From: Cyanobacteria bacterium QS_8_64_29
GTDB taxonomy: Bacteria > Cyanobacteriota > Cyanobacteriia > Cyanobacteriales > Rubidibacteraceae
Length of the DNA: 64,000 nucleotides
NCBI GenBank assembly: GCA_003022125.1
Contig: PXQH01000042.1
Location: 36,753-100,752, forward strand
Direction of reading: 5' to 3'
Shown here: piece by piece, positions 8,346 to 18,242 of the stretch
Layout: every line of letters begins with the position of its first letter
Numbering within the stretch: position 1 is the first letter of the stretch
The notes under the pieces: generated by a model
What the model saw: only the letters and a program-made list of their open reading frames with translations
Told to the model about the DNA's origin: nothing
Database searches by the model: none
Translations under genes and position numbers: made by a program

Positions 8346-9737
8346 TCAGCGAGGGCGGATCGCGCGGCGCTCGAACCACAGGCCTGCTGCCAGGATGGCG
8401 GCACCGCATAGCAGCAGTCCCCCGGCCTTCAGCAGCAAGCTGGTGTCGTACTCCAGCATGCGCGAGGTGAGCTGCAGCACGAGCAACAGCATGCCGCCCC
8501 AAAAACCGGACCGTCGGGCGGTTGTCAGGCCCCAATTCAACAGGCTGAGGGCTAGGGCCAGCAGCAATCCGTTAAACGCGACTGTCGCTGCAATACCGAT
8601 GGAATGAGTGCTGTGGATGCCCGGGATCGCAGCGGCCGCCGCAATGGCCGCTCCCGTGGCAGCGCTCGCCCGATCAGGCCACCAAACGCGGCCGCTTTCT
8701 CCTGAACGGCCCAAGCGCCACCAGCCCCATAGCGCAACGCCGCCCAAAACGGCCGCGTTGAGACCGACCGGCAGCGGATCGGCGGTGGCACCCATCATCA
8801 AAAAGTTGCGATCGGGCAAGTCCGCCCAAACCCAGCGGAACGAAAAGGTATAGAACTGCCCTGCTAGCAAGATGATGGCAAGGCGCCGCACGATCGCGCC
8901 CGCCTCTAGTGATCGCGGCTCCCAACCAGCTCCCCCATAGCCCCACAGCAGTGCCGGCGGCAGCGCGAATGCCAACGCAGTCATTCCGGCACTCGCACTG
9001 GGTAGGGCGTTGGGATCGTTAGGAACGGCCGCCAGCAGCACCACCCCTAGCGAAAACACCACCAGCGCTGCCGCAAGACCGAAGGCCCAGCGGGAGCGGC
9101 ACCAATGCGCGAGCGGAACGAGTCCGCCTGCTGCCAGCAGGGGGGTATATTGGACCCACCCGCGCTCGAATGATGGTAACGGTAGACCGATTGCCTCAGT
9201 TGAATTTGCCGTTCCGTAAGCGATCCAGACCAACAACGTTGTCGTGGCGGCCAGCAGGGCCGATCGCAAACCTAGGGCCATCACGGCAACGCCTAAAGCC
9301 CAAGCCGCGTATAGCTGGTAGAGCGGACCGCTTTGATGGAACAACTGCGATCCCAGCGCCAGGTTGGCGCCCAGGGCAAGCGCCCCCAGCAGCAACAAGC
9401 CCTGTCCCAAGCGGTACCGCCAGCCGCCCGCGGCTGATCGCCACAGATAAAACCCTGCTGCCTCAGCGGCGATCGTGGCGCCCAACAGCAGCCCCACCTT
9501 GAGGGCTTTGGGCATGGCCTGCCAGTTCGCGGCGACAAAGGTAATAACAGCAAGCCCAACGAGCAGGCCACCCAGTCCGAATAGCAGGGCGGCAAAGCGG
9601 TTGCGACTGGCTTCTTCTAGCGTTTCGAAGCGGTAGCGGCGCGCTAGCTCGCCATAGAGCGCCGCATCGATGGTGCCCTCGGCATACCACTGCTGGGCTT
9701 CTTGGCGTAGCTGGCGGCGGAACCGCTCCGACGGCAT
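8346..9737 (-). CDS. DUF2157 domain-containing membrane protein
   Basis: 463 residues. A soluble N-terminal helix region (RRQLRQEAQQWYAEGTID, about 5-45) typical of DUF2157 is followed by a dozen or more hydrophobic segments, so it is a polytopic inner-membrane protein. It probably forms a unit with the GDYXXLXY protein encoded 6 nt downstream. It starts 21 nt after ychF ends, suggesting read-through from ychF. Function unknown. Confidence 0.8.
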   Translation of the reverse strand: MPSERFRRQLRQEAQQWYAEGTIDAALYGELARRYRFETLEEASRNRFAALLFGLGGLLVGLAVITFVAANWQAMPKALKVGLLLGATIAAEAAGFYLWRSAAGGWRYRLGQGLLLLGALALGANLALGSQLFHQSGPLYQLYAAWALGVAVMALGLRSALLAATTTLLVWIAYGTANSTEAIGLPLPSFERGWVQYTPLLAAGGLVPLAHWCRSRWAFGLAAALVVFSLGVVLLAAVPNDPNALPSASAGMTALAFALPPALLWGYGGAGWEPRSLEAGAIVRRLAIILLAGQFYTFSFRWVWADLPDRNFLMMGATADPLPVGLNAAVLGGVALWGWWRLGRSGESGRVWWPDRASAATGAAIAAAAAIPGIHSTHSIGIAATVAFNGLLLALALSLLNWGLTTARRSGFWGGMLLLVLQLTSRMLEYDTSLLLKAGGLLLCGAAILAAGLWFERRAIRPR

Positions 9738-9758
9738 GGACTCGGCTGCGCGAGCGGG

Positions 9759-10850
9759 CTAAACGTTGAACTTGAACGTAATGACGTCGCCTTCTTGAAC
9801 AATGTAATCTTTTCCCTCAGAGCGGAGCAACCCTTGCTCGCGGGCGGCGTTCAGGGAGCCGGCGGCCACCAGCGAGTCGTAGTCGATGGTCTCGGCCCGG
9901 ATGAAGCCGCGTTGCATATCGGAGTGGATGGCACCGGCTGCCTCGGGGGCTTTCATACCAGCGCGAATGGTCCAAGCACGAGTCTCCTGCTCGCCGGTGG
10001 TCAAGTAGGTGCGCAGGCCCAGGCGCTCGTAGGTGGCTCGGATGAGCGATTGCAAGCCGCCCTCGCTAACCCCCAACGAAGCCAGATAGGCTTGCCGCTC
10101 GGCCGGTTCGAGCTCGATCAGCTCGGACTCCACCTGCGCCGAGACCACCACCGTCGAGGCGCCCTCTCGCTGGGCCACCTCGCGCACGCGCTCCACCCAC
10201 CCATTGCCGGTGGCAATGTCGGGCTCGGCCACATTGGCTGCGTAGATGACAGGCTTGGCACTCAACAGGCCCAGGTGCTTGATGGCAGCCAGCTCCTGCG
10301 CGCTCAGCTCGAGCTGCCGCACGGCTTTGCCCTCGCTCAGGGCCGGCTCGAGCTTTTCCAAAACGGCCAGTTCGGTTTGGACGCTGGCGTCTTTTTTGGC
10401 TTCTTTGCGCGCGCGCTGCAGGCGCCGCTCGAGCTGCTCCAGATCGGAGAGGACGAGCTCGAGGTTGATGGTCTCGATGTCGCGCTCGGGGTCCACGCCA
10501 CCGGCAACGTGGGCGATTTCGTCGCTCTCAAAGCAGCGCACAACGTGGACGATGGCATCGACCTCGCGGATGTTGGCCAGGAACTGATTGCCCAGGCCTT
10601 CCCCTCGGCTGGCCCCCTCGACCAACCCGGCAATATCGACGAACTCGATGCGGGTGGGCACGATGCGTGCCGAGTTGGACAGCTCGGCCAGGACGGCCAG
10701 GCGCTCGTCCGGAACGGCCACAACGCCCACGTTAGGCTCGATCGTGCAAAAGGGGAAGTTGGCGGCATCGGCCGCAGCGTTTTCGATCAGCGCGTTGAAG
10801 AGCGTGGATTTGCCCACATTGGGCAGCCCGACAATTCCGGCTCTCAGCAT
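9759..10850 (-). CDS. ychF: redox-regulated ATPase YchF (OLA1/Obg-like)
   Basis: 363 residues, the standard length. The P-loop GLPNVGKST is at residues 8-16, and the YchF C-terminal TGS-like domain ends with FKFNV. YchF is a ribosome-associated P-loop ATPase of the Obg family implicated in translation and oxidative stress control. The ATG at 10850 is chosen because [15 protein letters not shown] is the family N-terminus, although the frame is open to 10943. It is divergent from the PLP decarboxylase gene, with 95 nt between starts. Confidence 0.95.
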   Translation of the reverse strand: MLRAGIVGLPNVGKSTLFNALIENAAADAANFPFCTIEPNVGVVAVPDERLAVLAELSNSARIVPTRIEFVDIAGLVEGASRGEGLGNQFLANIREVDAIVHVVRCFESDEIAHVAGGVDPERDIETINLELVLSDLEQLERRLQRARKEAKKDASVQTELAVLEKLEPALSEGKAVRQLELSAQELAAIKHLGLLSAKPVIYAANVAEPDIATGNGWVERVREVAQREGASTVVVSAQVESELIELEPAERQAYLASLGVSEGGLQSLIRATYERLGLRTYLTTGEQETRAWTIRAGMKAPEAAGAIHSDMQRGFIRAETIDYDSLVAAGSLNAAREQGLLRSEGKDYIVQEGDVITFKFNV

Positions 10851-10945
10851 GGCTCCTTCGCTTGCGGCACGGCACCAACAGGCGCGATCGCCCATCCCAT
10901 TGTAGGGAACGCCCATGCGCTCAGTTGGCGCTGCGCGCCCCATTG

Positions 10946-12430
10946 ATGGCTGCCGAGACTAACAACGCCACCGCGCAAGCGCAGGCACCGCTGCTGCAAG
11001 CCCTGCAAGCCCAAGCCCAGCGCTCCGATGCCGCTTTTTATACACCTGGTCACAAGCGCGGCCAGGGGAGCCCGGCCGCGCTCGCCCGGTTGCTCGGGAC
11101 GGCCGCCCTGCGCTCGGATTTGCCCGAGCTACCCGAGCTGGACGATCTGTTTGCGCCCTCAGGGCCCATCGCCGAGGCCCAAGCCCTGGCCGCTGCCGCC
11201 TTTGGCGCCGATCGCAGCTGGTTTTTGGTCAACGGCTCGAGCTGCGGCATTGCGGCCGCCATGCTGGCGGCTTGCGACCCGGGCGACAAAATCGTGCTGC
11301 CACGCAACAGCCACCAGTCCGCCATTTCGGGCGCGATCACCTCGGGGGCGATGCCAGTGTTTGTCGAGCCTGCGTGCGAGCCGAGTTCCGGGCTGGCCGC
11401 GGGCGTTGCGCCGGCCGCGATCGACGCCGCCCTGGCCCACCATCCCGATGCCCGCGCCGTGCTGGTCGTCCGGCCCACCTACCAGGGATTCTGTAACGAT
11501 CTGGCGGCGATTGCAGACCGAGTGCACCGCGACGGCATCCCGTTGTTGGTGGATGAAGCGCACGGCGCGCACTTGGCCTTCCACCCCGAGCTGCCGCAAT
11601 CGGCGCTGGCGGCAGGGGCCGATCTGGTCGTGCAGTCGAGCCACAAAACGCTGGGGGCCTTAACGCAAGCGGCCATGCTGCACTGCCAGGGCGCGCGCAT
11701 TGATACCGAGCGCATCGCCAGTGCCTTGCAACTGCTGCAATCGAGCAGCCCCAACTACGCGTTGCTGGCCTCGCTGGATGCCGCCCGGCAGCAAATGGCG
11801 CTTGAGGGCAACGCCCGCATGGCCCAAACGCTGGCGTTGGCGAAGCGCGCGCGCGATCGCATCCCGCATCAGGCCGGATTGCCGGTACTGGGCCTGACGC
11901 CGTCCCATCGCTCGGGGGGCGCCTCGGCGCTCGATCCCACCCGCCTGACAGTCGATGTCTCGCCCGCGGGCCTCAGCGGCTTTGCCGCCGATGGCCTCCT
12001 GCGCGATTGGCTGGGCGTAACCGCCGAGTGCCCGCTGCCGCACCACCTCACCTTTGCCCTGAGCCTAGGGAATGCGGCTAGCGATACCGATTGCTTGATA
12101 AGATCGCTAGCTATCCTCAGCGAGCAGTTTGGCTGTGCCCGAGCATCAGCTGCTTTCGCTCTGGGCGAGCGTCCCCCAAGCGACCTGAGCCGTTCCCCGC
12201 GCGAAGCATTTTTTGCGCCCAGCCAATCGCTGCCGCTCGAGCGCGCGGCTGGCGAGGTTAGCGCGGAGTCGGTCTGCCCTTACCCACCCGGCATTCCCGT
12301 CCTGGTGCCGGGAGAGGCCATTGCCCCCGCCACGGTCGCCTACCTGCAACAGCTGCGCCGGTTGGGCGTTCGCATTACCGGATGCCGGGATCCACACTTA
12401 CGGGCTCTGCGCGTCGTCCGTGCCCCGTGA
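10946..12430 (+). CDS. Orn/Lys/Arg decarboxylase-family PLP enzyme
   Basis: 494 residues. It carries the FYTPGHKRGQ segment near residue 31, the DEAHGAH motif of fold-type I enzymes, and SSHKTLGALTQ near 230, where the Lys binds pyridoxal phosphate. Cyanobacteria have one or two of these short (about 490 aa) group III decarboxylases, probably arginine or lysine decarboxylases feeding polyamine synthesis; the exact substrate is not visible. The stop overlaps a possible GTG start of cbiT (GTGA at 12427). Confidence 0.85.
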   Translation: MAAETNNATAQAQAPLLQALQAQAQRSDAAFYTPGHKRGQGSPAALARLLGTAALRSDLPELPELDDLFAPSGPIAEAQALAAAAFGADRSWFLVNGSSCGIAAAMLAACDPGDKIVLPRNSHQSAISGAITSGAMPVFVEPACEPSSGLAAGVAPAAIDAALAHHPDARAVLVVRPTYQGFCNDLAAIADRVHRDGIPLLVDEAHGAHLAFHPELPQSALAAGADLVVQSSHKTLGALTQAAMLHCQGARIDTERIASALQLLQSSSPNYALLASLDAARQQMALEGNARMAQTLALAKRARDRIPHQAGLPVLGLTPSHRSGGASALDPTRLTVDVSPAGLSGFAADGLLRDWLGVTAECPLPHHLTFALSLGNAASDTDCLIRSLAILSEQFGCARASAAFALGERPPSDLSRSPREAFFAPSQSLPLERAAGEVSAESVCPYPPGIPVLVPGEAIAPATVAYLQQLRRLGVRITGCRDPHLRALRVVRAP

Positions 12431-12459
12431 GCCCTCTGGACGCGAGTGACCCCACGCCC

Positions 12460-13059
12460 ATGCCTTCTGCAAGCTGGCCCTATACCACCCCTGGCATTCC
12501 CGATAGTTGGTTCGAGCAGCTACCCGGCATCCCCATGACGGAGCGGGAAGTTCGGCTGCTGCTGTTGGCCAGCTTGCGCCTGCCTGCGCAGGGCGTGTTG
12601 TGGGATATTGGCGCCGGCACGGGAACGATTGCAGTCGAAGCGGGGTTGCTGTCCCCGCAGGGCCAGGTGATCGCCATCGAGCGCGATGAGGAAGTCGTTA
12701 GCCTGATCCGCCGCAACTGCGAGCGCTTTGGGGTCAGTAACGTTGACGTTATTGCTGCACGTGCCCCAGACTGCCTGGCGCAGCTGCAGCCGCTGCCGAA
12801 CCGCATTTGCATCGAGGGCGGTCGGCCGCTCGATCGGACCCTGCGCGACGCCTGGGAATACCTACAGAGCCCGGGGCGGGCGGTCATCACGGCCCGCAAC
12901 CTCGATACCCTACATGTGCTCTCGCAGGGATTGGTGCAACTGCAAGCCAGCAACATCGAGATCGTTCAATCGGCTGTCAACCGTTTGGAGGCCCGCGGTG
13001 CCGAGCAGCACCTTGCTGCCGTCGACCCCATTTTTGTCATCAGCGGCGACAAAACTTAG
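12460..13059 (+). CDS. cbiT: precorrin-6B C15-methyltransferase / decarboxylase subunit CbiT
   Basis: About 199 residues. The SAM-binding motif I is seen as WDIGAGTGTIAVEA at 48-61 with the acidic IAIERDEE strand following. CbiT methylates C15 and decarboxylates the acetate side chain of precorrin in cobalamin synthesis. The ATG at 12460 is my choice; a GTG at 12427 overlapping the previous stop would add 11 residues. It fits a two-gene transcript with the decarboxylase. The presence of a cobalamin gene agrees with the B12-type radical SAM protein nearby. Confidence 0.85.
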   Translation: MPSASWPYTTPGIPDSWFEQLPGIPMTEREVRLLLLASLRLPAQGVLWDIGAGTGTIAVEAGLLSPQGQVIAIERDEEVVSLIRRNCERFGVSNVDVIAARAPDCLAQLQPLPNRICIEGGRPLDRTLRDAWEYLQSPGRAVITARNLDTLHVLSQGLVQLQASNIEIVQSAVNRLEARGAEQHLAAVDPIFVISGDKT

Positions 13060-13152
13060 CAGTGCCCGCGCCCTTCGGGCTCGGACGCTGGTATCGGGCA
13101 TCCGTTAAATTTAGGTTAGGCTCCAACCTGTTGCTTGTCAGGCCCTCACTTC

Positions 13153-14061
13153 ATGTCGCTACCCCGGCTTGCCAGCGCCATCCTGGCAATTGCGGTCTCG
13201 CTCGGCGCGATCGTGGCTGGCGGCTGGTACTTCACCCTGGCAATCGCGATTGCCGTGTTCGTCGGGCAGTGGGAGTACTTTCGCCTGGTCCGAACCAAAG
13301 GCAGCGTTCCGGCTGCCAAGACCACATTGGTCGTTTCGCAGCTGTTGCTGGTTGCGGCCGCCGTCTCGCCGCTGACGGCCGATGCTTTGTTTCCCATCGC
13401 CGGGATGCTCGTCTGTTTCTACTTGCTGCTGCAGCCTCGCCCTTCCACGATTGCCGATGTCTCCACCTCCATTCTGGGCTTGTTCTATGGGGGCTACCTT
13501 CCCAGCTACTGGATCCGGCTGCGCGTGGGCATGGCCCAACCGGCAAGCGATGGTGGTCCCATTCAAGCGGGGCTTGCGGGTAGCCGCAGCTTCCCACTGG
13601 ACGGCCTCTGGCCCCATACCAGCGCGCTACCGGTGGGGCTAGCCATCGTCCTGCTGGCGTTTGGCTGCATCTGGGCGGCCGACATTGGCGCCTACACCAT
13701 GGGTAAAGCCATCGGGCGGACGCAGCTTTCTCAAATCAGCCCCAAAAAAACGGTTGAGGGAGCTCTGTGCGGGCTGGTTGCGAGCGCGGCCGTTGCCGAG
13801 TTGGGGGCTTGGTCGCTCGGCTGGCCCGTTTGGCCCTTGAGCGGCCTGCTCTTGGGCGTCCTCATTGGTATTGCCAGCGCGATTGGCGACCTAACCGAGT
13901 CGCTGATCAAGCGGGATGCTGGCGTCAAAGACTCCAGCCAGCTCATTCCGGGGCACGGCGGCATTTTGGATCGCACCGATAGCTACGTCTTTACGGCACC
14001 GCTGGTGTACTATTTCATAACGCTGGTTCTGCCGCTTTTCCCGGGTGGCGCCGGTAGTTAA
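13153..14061 (+). CDS. cdsA: phosphatidate cytidylyltransferase (CDP-diglyceride synthase)
   Basis: 302 residues with about eight hydrophobic spans and the CDS signature near the C-terminus: SLIKRDAGVKD followed by PGHGGILDRTDS. It makes CDP-diacylglycerol from phosphatidate and CTP at the inner membrane, the branch point for phosphatidylglycerol, which is essential in cyanobacterial thylakoids. The ATG at 13153 is preferred over a TTG at 13135. The gene ends 4 nt into the converging DUF2993 gene. Confidence 0.93.
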   Translation: MSLPRLASAILAIAVSLGAIVAGGWYFTLAIAIAVFVGQWEYFRLVRTKGSVPAAKTTLVVSQLLLVAAAVSPLTADALFPIAGMLVCFYLLLQPRPSTIADVSTSILGLFYGGYLPSYWIRLRVGMAQPASDGGPIQAGLAGSRSFPLDGLWPHTSALPVGLAIVLLAFGCIWAADIGAYTMGKAIGRTQLSQISPKKTVEGALCGLVASAAVAELGAWSLGWPVWPLSGLLLGVLIGIASAIGDLTESLIKRDAGVKDSSQLIPGHGGILDRTDSYVFTAPLVYYFITLVLPLFPGGAGS

Positions 14062-14756
14062 GGCCGGACGGTAAACTGCCCGCGCAACCAGAGCGCGCCT
14101 GCCTGCAAGCGCAACTCATCCAGCTGCAAGTCCGGGCCCAGTGCAATTTGAGCGCTTTCGCTGGCAGCAGCTAATGTCCGTCCGGCGCAGGTAATTTGCA
14201 ACGGTTGCAGCTGCAGCCGATTGGGGGCGGCCAGCTGCAGCCCACCCTGCAGCATTAACGGCACAGCCGTACTGGCAGGGGGCACCAGCGATCCCCACAA
14301 GGCCAGGCCATTCAACTGCAAGCGGGCATCATGCCAGTGCAGCTCGCTGCCAGGCTCGACTAACTCGGGTCCCGCGGTGCGCGCTAGCAGATCCCGCAGC
14401 GCTGCGTGTAATAACGGTGATGCCAGCGATGCCTGCAAGCCGCGCTCGCTCAGGCAAAGCTGGCCGCTAACCGGGACGGGCGCTAGCAAGCGGAATGCCT
14501 GTCCCTGCCAGAGCTGGCCCACATTGGCTTGGATTCCGCGGCCGGTAAGCTCGATCGCCTCCAAATGCAGCCCGGTGTAGCTGGCATGGCGGCATGCAAG
14601 GCGAACTGACTCAATGCAGCCGCGCAGGAGTTGCGCGTTGCGGCTGTCGATGGCAAGCTGCAACCCATCCGCACGCTCGAGCTGTGATCGCAGCCACAAC
14701 CGCAAGGCCACCTCCAGCAGCGAGCCGAGCGAGTGACGGGACGCTAAGGCTGCCAC
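14058..14756 (-). CDS. DUF2993 (LmeA-like) lipid-binding domain protein
   Basis: 232 residues from a GTG at 14754-14756, where family-like sequence (SLGSLLEVALRLWLRSQLE) begins; the frame continues upstream to 15002, but that is antisense to ribD and reads as noise. DUF2993 proteins have a TULIP-like lipid-binding fold; the actinobacterial member LmeA binds phospholipid. No signal peptide is visible in this version. It overlaps the 3' end of ribD by 13 nt on the same strand, so they are translationally linked. Confidence 0.72.
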   Translation of the reverse strand: MAALASRHSLGSLLEVALRLWLRSQLERADGLQLAIDSRNAQLLRGCIESVRLACRHASYTGLHLEAIELTGRGIQANVGQLWQGQAFRLLAPVPVSGQLCLSERGLQASLASPLLHAALRDLLARTAGPELVEPGSELHWHDARLQLNGLALWGSLVPPASTAVPLMLQGGLQLAAPNRLQLQPLQITCAGRTLAAASESAQIALGPDLQLDELRLQAGALWLRGQFTVRP

Positions 14757-15892
14757 GGCGGTTCTGCTCCTGGGGCAGTGTCGCTTGCGGCCAGATAGCC
14801 CTCGACTAAATAATCCGGCGCGATCGCGCGCCAGCTCACATCCGTCAGCATTTGGGCTTGCTGGAGGGTCGCAATGCCCAAATCTCCCACAGGCGAGGGC
14901 GCCCCGCCATCGCCGATCAGCTTGGGGGCAATAAAGGCCATCAGTTTTTGCACGCCCCCTTGGGCGATGGCGCGAGCGGCTAAGCGACCGCCGCACTCCC
15001 ACAGCACGCGGTTCAGCTGCCGTTGGTACAGCTCGGCCATGGCTGCCGCTGGCGTTAGCGCAGGCAGCGCGATCGCCTCAACGCCGCGATCGCGCAGTTG
15101 CCGGATCCGAGCGGGATCGGCGCCGCGCTCGGTCAGCACCAGCGTTGGGGCTTGGGTCACTTGCCACAAACGGGCGTCTGCCGGCAGATCCAGCGTGCGG
15201 CTCATGACCACGCGCAGCGGCTCCCGCCTGCCAGTGCCGTGCGAGGTCAGCTGGGGATCGTCCTGCCGGACCGTATCGCCTCCAACGATAACTGCATCGC
15301 AGGCAGCGCGCTCGCGGTGGACGGCATGGCGCGCATTCGAGCCAGTTACCCACTGGCTGTGACCGGTAGCTGTGGCAATTTTGCCATCGAGGGTCATGGC
15401 GTATTTGAGCACGCCGAACGGGCGCTGGTGGCGAACCCGATGGGTGAAGGCTTCGTTCAAGCGCTGGCAGGCCGCCGCCTCGATCCCGATTGAGACCTCA
15501 ATGCCCGCTGCTTGCAGGCGCTCGATCCCGCCGGTGGCCTCGGGGTTGGGATCGCGCATGCCAATGGCAACGCGCGCGATGCCGGCCGCGATTAGGGCCT
15601 CCGAACAAGGCGGGGTCCGGCTGTGGCGGTTGCAGGGCTCCAAATTGACATAGAGGGTGGCACCGCGAGCGCGCTCGCCCGCGGCTTGCAGCGCGTTGGC
15701 CTCAGCATGCGGCCGGCCGGCGCCGGCGTGGAACCCTTCGCCGACAATGGTTCCCTCGCGCACCACGACGGCTCCTACCAGTGGGTTGGGGGCCGTTTGC
15801 TCCAGCGCGCGGCGCGCCAGTTCCAAGCACCGGCGCATCATGGCGCGATCGAAGGCCGTGCCGAAGGCCTCGCTAGCAGCAGGCTCGCTCAT
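14744..15892 (-). CDS. ribD: bifunctional riboflavin deaminase/reductase RibD
   Basis: 382 residues. The N-terminal deaminase half carries HAEAN and PCNRHSRTPPC zinc/catalytic segments (about 55-100), and the C-terminal reductase half starts near residue 155 (KYAMTLDGKIAT). It performs the deamination and the side-chain reduction of the GTP-derived pyrimidine in riboflavin synthesis. The ATG at 15892 is preferred over 15940. DUF2993 follows with an overlap. Confidence 0.95.
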   Translation of the reverse strand: MSEPAASEAFGTAFDRAMMRRCLELARRALEQTAPNPLVGAVVVREGTIVGEGFHAGAGRPHAEANALQAAGERARGATLYVNLEPCNRHSRTPPCSEALIAAGIARVAIGMRDPNPEATGGIERLQAAGIEVSIGIEAAACQRLNEAFTHRVRHQRPFGVLKYAMTLDGKIATATGHSQWVTGSNARHAVHRERAACDAVIVGGDTVRQDDPQLTSHGTGRREPLRVVMSRTLDLPADARLWQVTQAPTLVLTERGADPARIRQLRDRGVEAIALPALTPAAAMAELYQRQLNRVLWECGGRLAARAIAQGGVQKLMAFIAPKLIGDGGAPSPVGDLGIATLQQAQMLTDVSWRAIAPDYLVEGYLAASDTAPGAEPPWQP

Positions 15893-15985
15893 GCCAGAAT
15901 CGACAGAATCGCTGCAGCCCAAGGGGGCGATTGCAGCCAACCAGAGCCATACTAAATTGCTGCGAGTTGGGTTGCAGCTGACTCC

Positions 15986-17221
15986 TCAGCGCTCCCTCCC
16001 TTCGGCCCGATCGCCCTCGGGCATTGCGAGCGGGAGTAGTGCAGGAACCCGCTCGGCCAAATCGGGCAGGGCTAGCGTAGCGCTTGCCAGGCTCGGAAGC
16101 GCCCAATCGGGCGGATAGCCGTCTCCGCCATCCCAGCGGGATGCCTCGCGCGGCAGGCGCGCCGCGATCGCGCGTGCCACATCGGCGCGGGTCAGCGGCC
16201 CCACTACCTCGCCTGTTGCCAACACGACAGTGATGTCGTGATCGCTGCTTTGCTCGAGCTGCTCAACCGCCACCGCCAGCGGGGCCTCGGCCCGCACGGT
16301 GGGCACCTGGGCCAGCGGCCGCGCAATGTTGCCCACCGTGCGGCGATCCCAGGCGCTGCGTTCGATGGCGTGCAAGTCGGTGGCGTAAGCCTTGCCGATG
16401 CAGTCACTGCCTGCGAGCGCGTAATAGGGCTCGCTCGGGCCTGCATGGCGAATGCCCGCCTGGGCCAGCGCGCGCAACGGCGAGTGGGCAGCAATCCAGC
16501 GCACCTCGCGGTGGAGTGCGTCAGCCGCCTTGAGCTCGACCAGCGTCGCTTGCAGGGCCAGGCTGCGCCCGCTAGCCTGAGCGCTACGCCAAAGGATGCC
16601 GCCAATCAAGGCAAGCCAGAGCGCATGGGCAGCGTCAGCGAGCAGCGCGCCGGCAAGACCGCCGGCTGCGACCAGTACGCCCATCCCCTGCCCGGCGCGA
16701 GCTGCCCAGTGTCCGGCTGCCAGTCGGTCGCTGCTGCGTTGCCACAGGGCAGCTTGGAGCAGGTGGCCGCCATCCAGCGGCAAGCCGGGGAGCAGGTTGA
16801 ATCCGGCTAGGGTGAGGTTGAGTGCGGCAGCCGCCCAGGCGCCGTCGCGTCCTGGGGGCGGCAACGCTAGCGCAAGCACGCCCAGGCTAGTGCCCAACGC
16901 CAGGCTGGCTGCCGGTCCGGCAGCCGCCACCCAAGCCATTTGCGCCGGGTGCCAGGGGGCTCGCTCAAGGCTGGCAACACCGCCAAAGCAAAACAGCACG
17001 ATGCGACCGACTGGCAACCCCTGCGCGCGGGCAGCCAGGGCATGACCGAGTTCGTGCAGCCAAGCTGAGGCCAGCAGCGTTAGCGCGATGGCTGCCCTGG
17101 CCATCCAACCTGGGGACTCAAACGTGGCACCGGCTGCCACCCATATCGCAACGGCCAGCCAGGTGGCATCCAGATAAAGCGGTATCCCCAGGGGCGCCCC
17201 CAGGCGCCGGCTGGCTTGCAT
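15986..17221 (-). CDS. site-2 protease family (M50) metalloprotease with CBS-like tail
   Basis: 411 residues. Membrane spans surround the zinc motif HELGH near residue 57 and the second metal ligand segment NLLPGLPLDGGHLL near 140. The C-terminal 170 residues hold a paired-CBS-type regulatory region (AEAPLAVAVEQLEQ... ITVVLATGEVVGPLTRADV). These cyanobacterial SpoIVFB/Rip-like proteases cleave membrane-bound substrates, and CBS domains usually sense adenine nucleotides. The start at 17221 matches the family N-terminus (ASRRLGAPLGIPL); another ATG-type start lies at 17248. Confidence 0.87.
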   Translation of the reverse strand: MQASRRLGAPLGIPLYLDATWLAVAIWVAAGATFESPGWMARAAIALTLLASAWLHELGHALAARAQGLPVGRIVLFCFGGVASLERAPWHPAQMAWVAAAGPAASLALGTSLGVLALALPPPGRDGAWAAAALNLTLAGFNLLPGLPLDGGHLLQAALWQRSSDRLAAGHWAARAGQGMGVLVAAGGLAGALLADAAHALWLALIGGILWRSAQASGRSLALQATLVELKAADALHREVRWIAAHSPLRALAQAGIRHAGPSEPYYALAGSDCIGKAYATDLHAIERSAWDRRTVGNIARPLAQVPTVRAEAPLAVAVEQLEQSSDHDITVVLATGEVVGPLTRADVARAIAARLPREASRWDGGDGYPPDWALPSLASATLALPDLAERVPALLPLAMPEGDRAEGRER

Positions 17222-17286
17222 GGCTCCACAGGCGCGCGGCCCTTCCAACCTAGACCAGGGCGCTTATGGGTCGCTGCCGCGCCCAG

Positions 17287-18018
17287 TCAACGGCGCTCGG
17301 CTTCCAGGGCGGCCCCTGCTGCGCCATCCAGCAACCACCAAAGCTCGCCGCTGGGCTGAATGGCGCGCGCCGGATAAGCCATCTCGTCGCCGTCGGGGGC
17401 AAAAACGTGCTGCAGGGCCTCGGTTTTGGCCTCGCCTGCCACCAAAAACACCACGCAGCGCGCCTGGTTGAGCGCTGGCACTGTCAGCGTCAGGCGCGGG
17501 TTGCCATCCTTGCGACCGACGGTGACCCAGCGATCGCGGACCTGCACCGCCTCGCTTTGGGGGGATAGCGAGGCGGTGTGCCCGTCATCACCCATCCCCA
17601 GCAACACGAGGTCAAAGCGTGGGCCCTCGCCAGGTGCGGGTTGGAAACATTCCTGCAGCGTGGCTTCGTAGGCTCGGGCATCGGCTTCGGGGTCGTTGGC
17701 CTCGGTGGGCATGGGATGGATGTTGCCTGGCGGAACCCCAACGCGATCGAGCCATGCCTCGCGGGCCATGCGCTGGTTGCTGTCGGGGCTGTCGGCTGGG
17801 ACGTAGCGCTCGTCCCCCCAAAAGGCATGGATTTGGTGCCAAGGGAGCGATTCTTGCGCCAGTGCTTGGTAGAGCGGTTGGGGCGTTCCGCCGCCCGCCA
17901 GCGTGATCGCGCACCAGTCCCGCTGCCGGATCGCGGCCATTATTTTGTCGCGCACCAGGGCAAGCGCGCGCGCGATCAGCGCGTCCCGATCCGCTAAGAC
18001 CTCAATATTTTGAGCCAT
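17287..18018 (-). CDS. pgl: 6-phosphogluconolactonase
   Basis: 243 residues, DevB/SOL type. Conserved segments are LAGGGTPQPLY near 40, FWGDERYVP near 67 and LGMGDDGHTASLSP near 150. It hydrolyses 6-phosphogluconolactone in the oxidative pentose phosphate pathway, the main NADPH source of cyanobacteria in the dark. It is divergent from nusB across a 224-nt spacer (18019-18242), where I see no RNA gene or convincing promoter beyond a TAGAAT hexamer at 18121. Confidence 0.94.
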   Translation of the reverse strand: MAQNIEVLADRDALIARALALVRDKIMAAIRQRDWCAITLAGGGTPQPLYQALAQESLPWHQIHAFWGDERYVPADSPDSNQRMAREAWLDRVGVPPGNIHPMPTEANDPEADARAYEATLQECFQPAPGEGPRFDLVLLGMGDDGHTASLSPQSEAVQVRDRWVTVGRKDGNPRLTLTVPALNQARCVVFLVAGEAKTEALQHVFAPDGDEMAYPARAIQPSGELWWLLDGAAGAALEAERR

Positions 18019-18242
18019 GCCGGTTTCTCCAATCCTCCCCTTGATCGAGCGGCATCATGCCGGCAGTGTCAATCCCGCAGGCGCAACCGAGCCGCCCCAA
18101 CCCCCGACGCGCCGCGATGCTAGAATCAGCCAGAGCATCTCGGGCGGGCGAACTTCGATCCAGCGCCCGATGGCGCAATGACCCTAGATTGCGCCAGGTC
18201 GACTGTGCTCGTACCGCTGCCCGCTTGCCGTTGGAAATTGTA

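Noticed and set aside
18057..18242. In-frame extension upstream of nusB
   Set aside because: The extra 62 residues are Arg/Ala/Pro-rich noise; NusB homology starts at the ATG at 18243.
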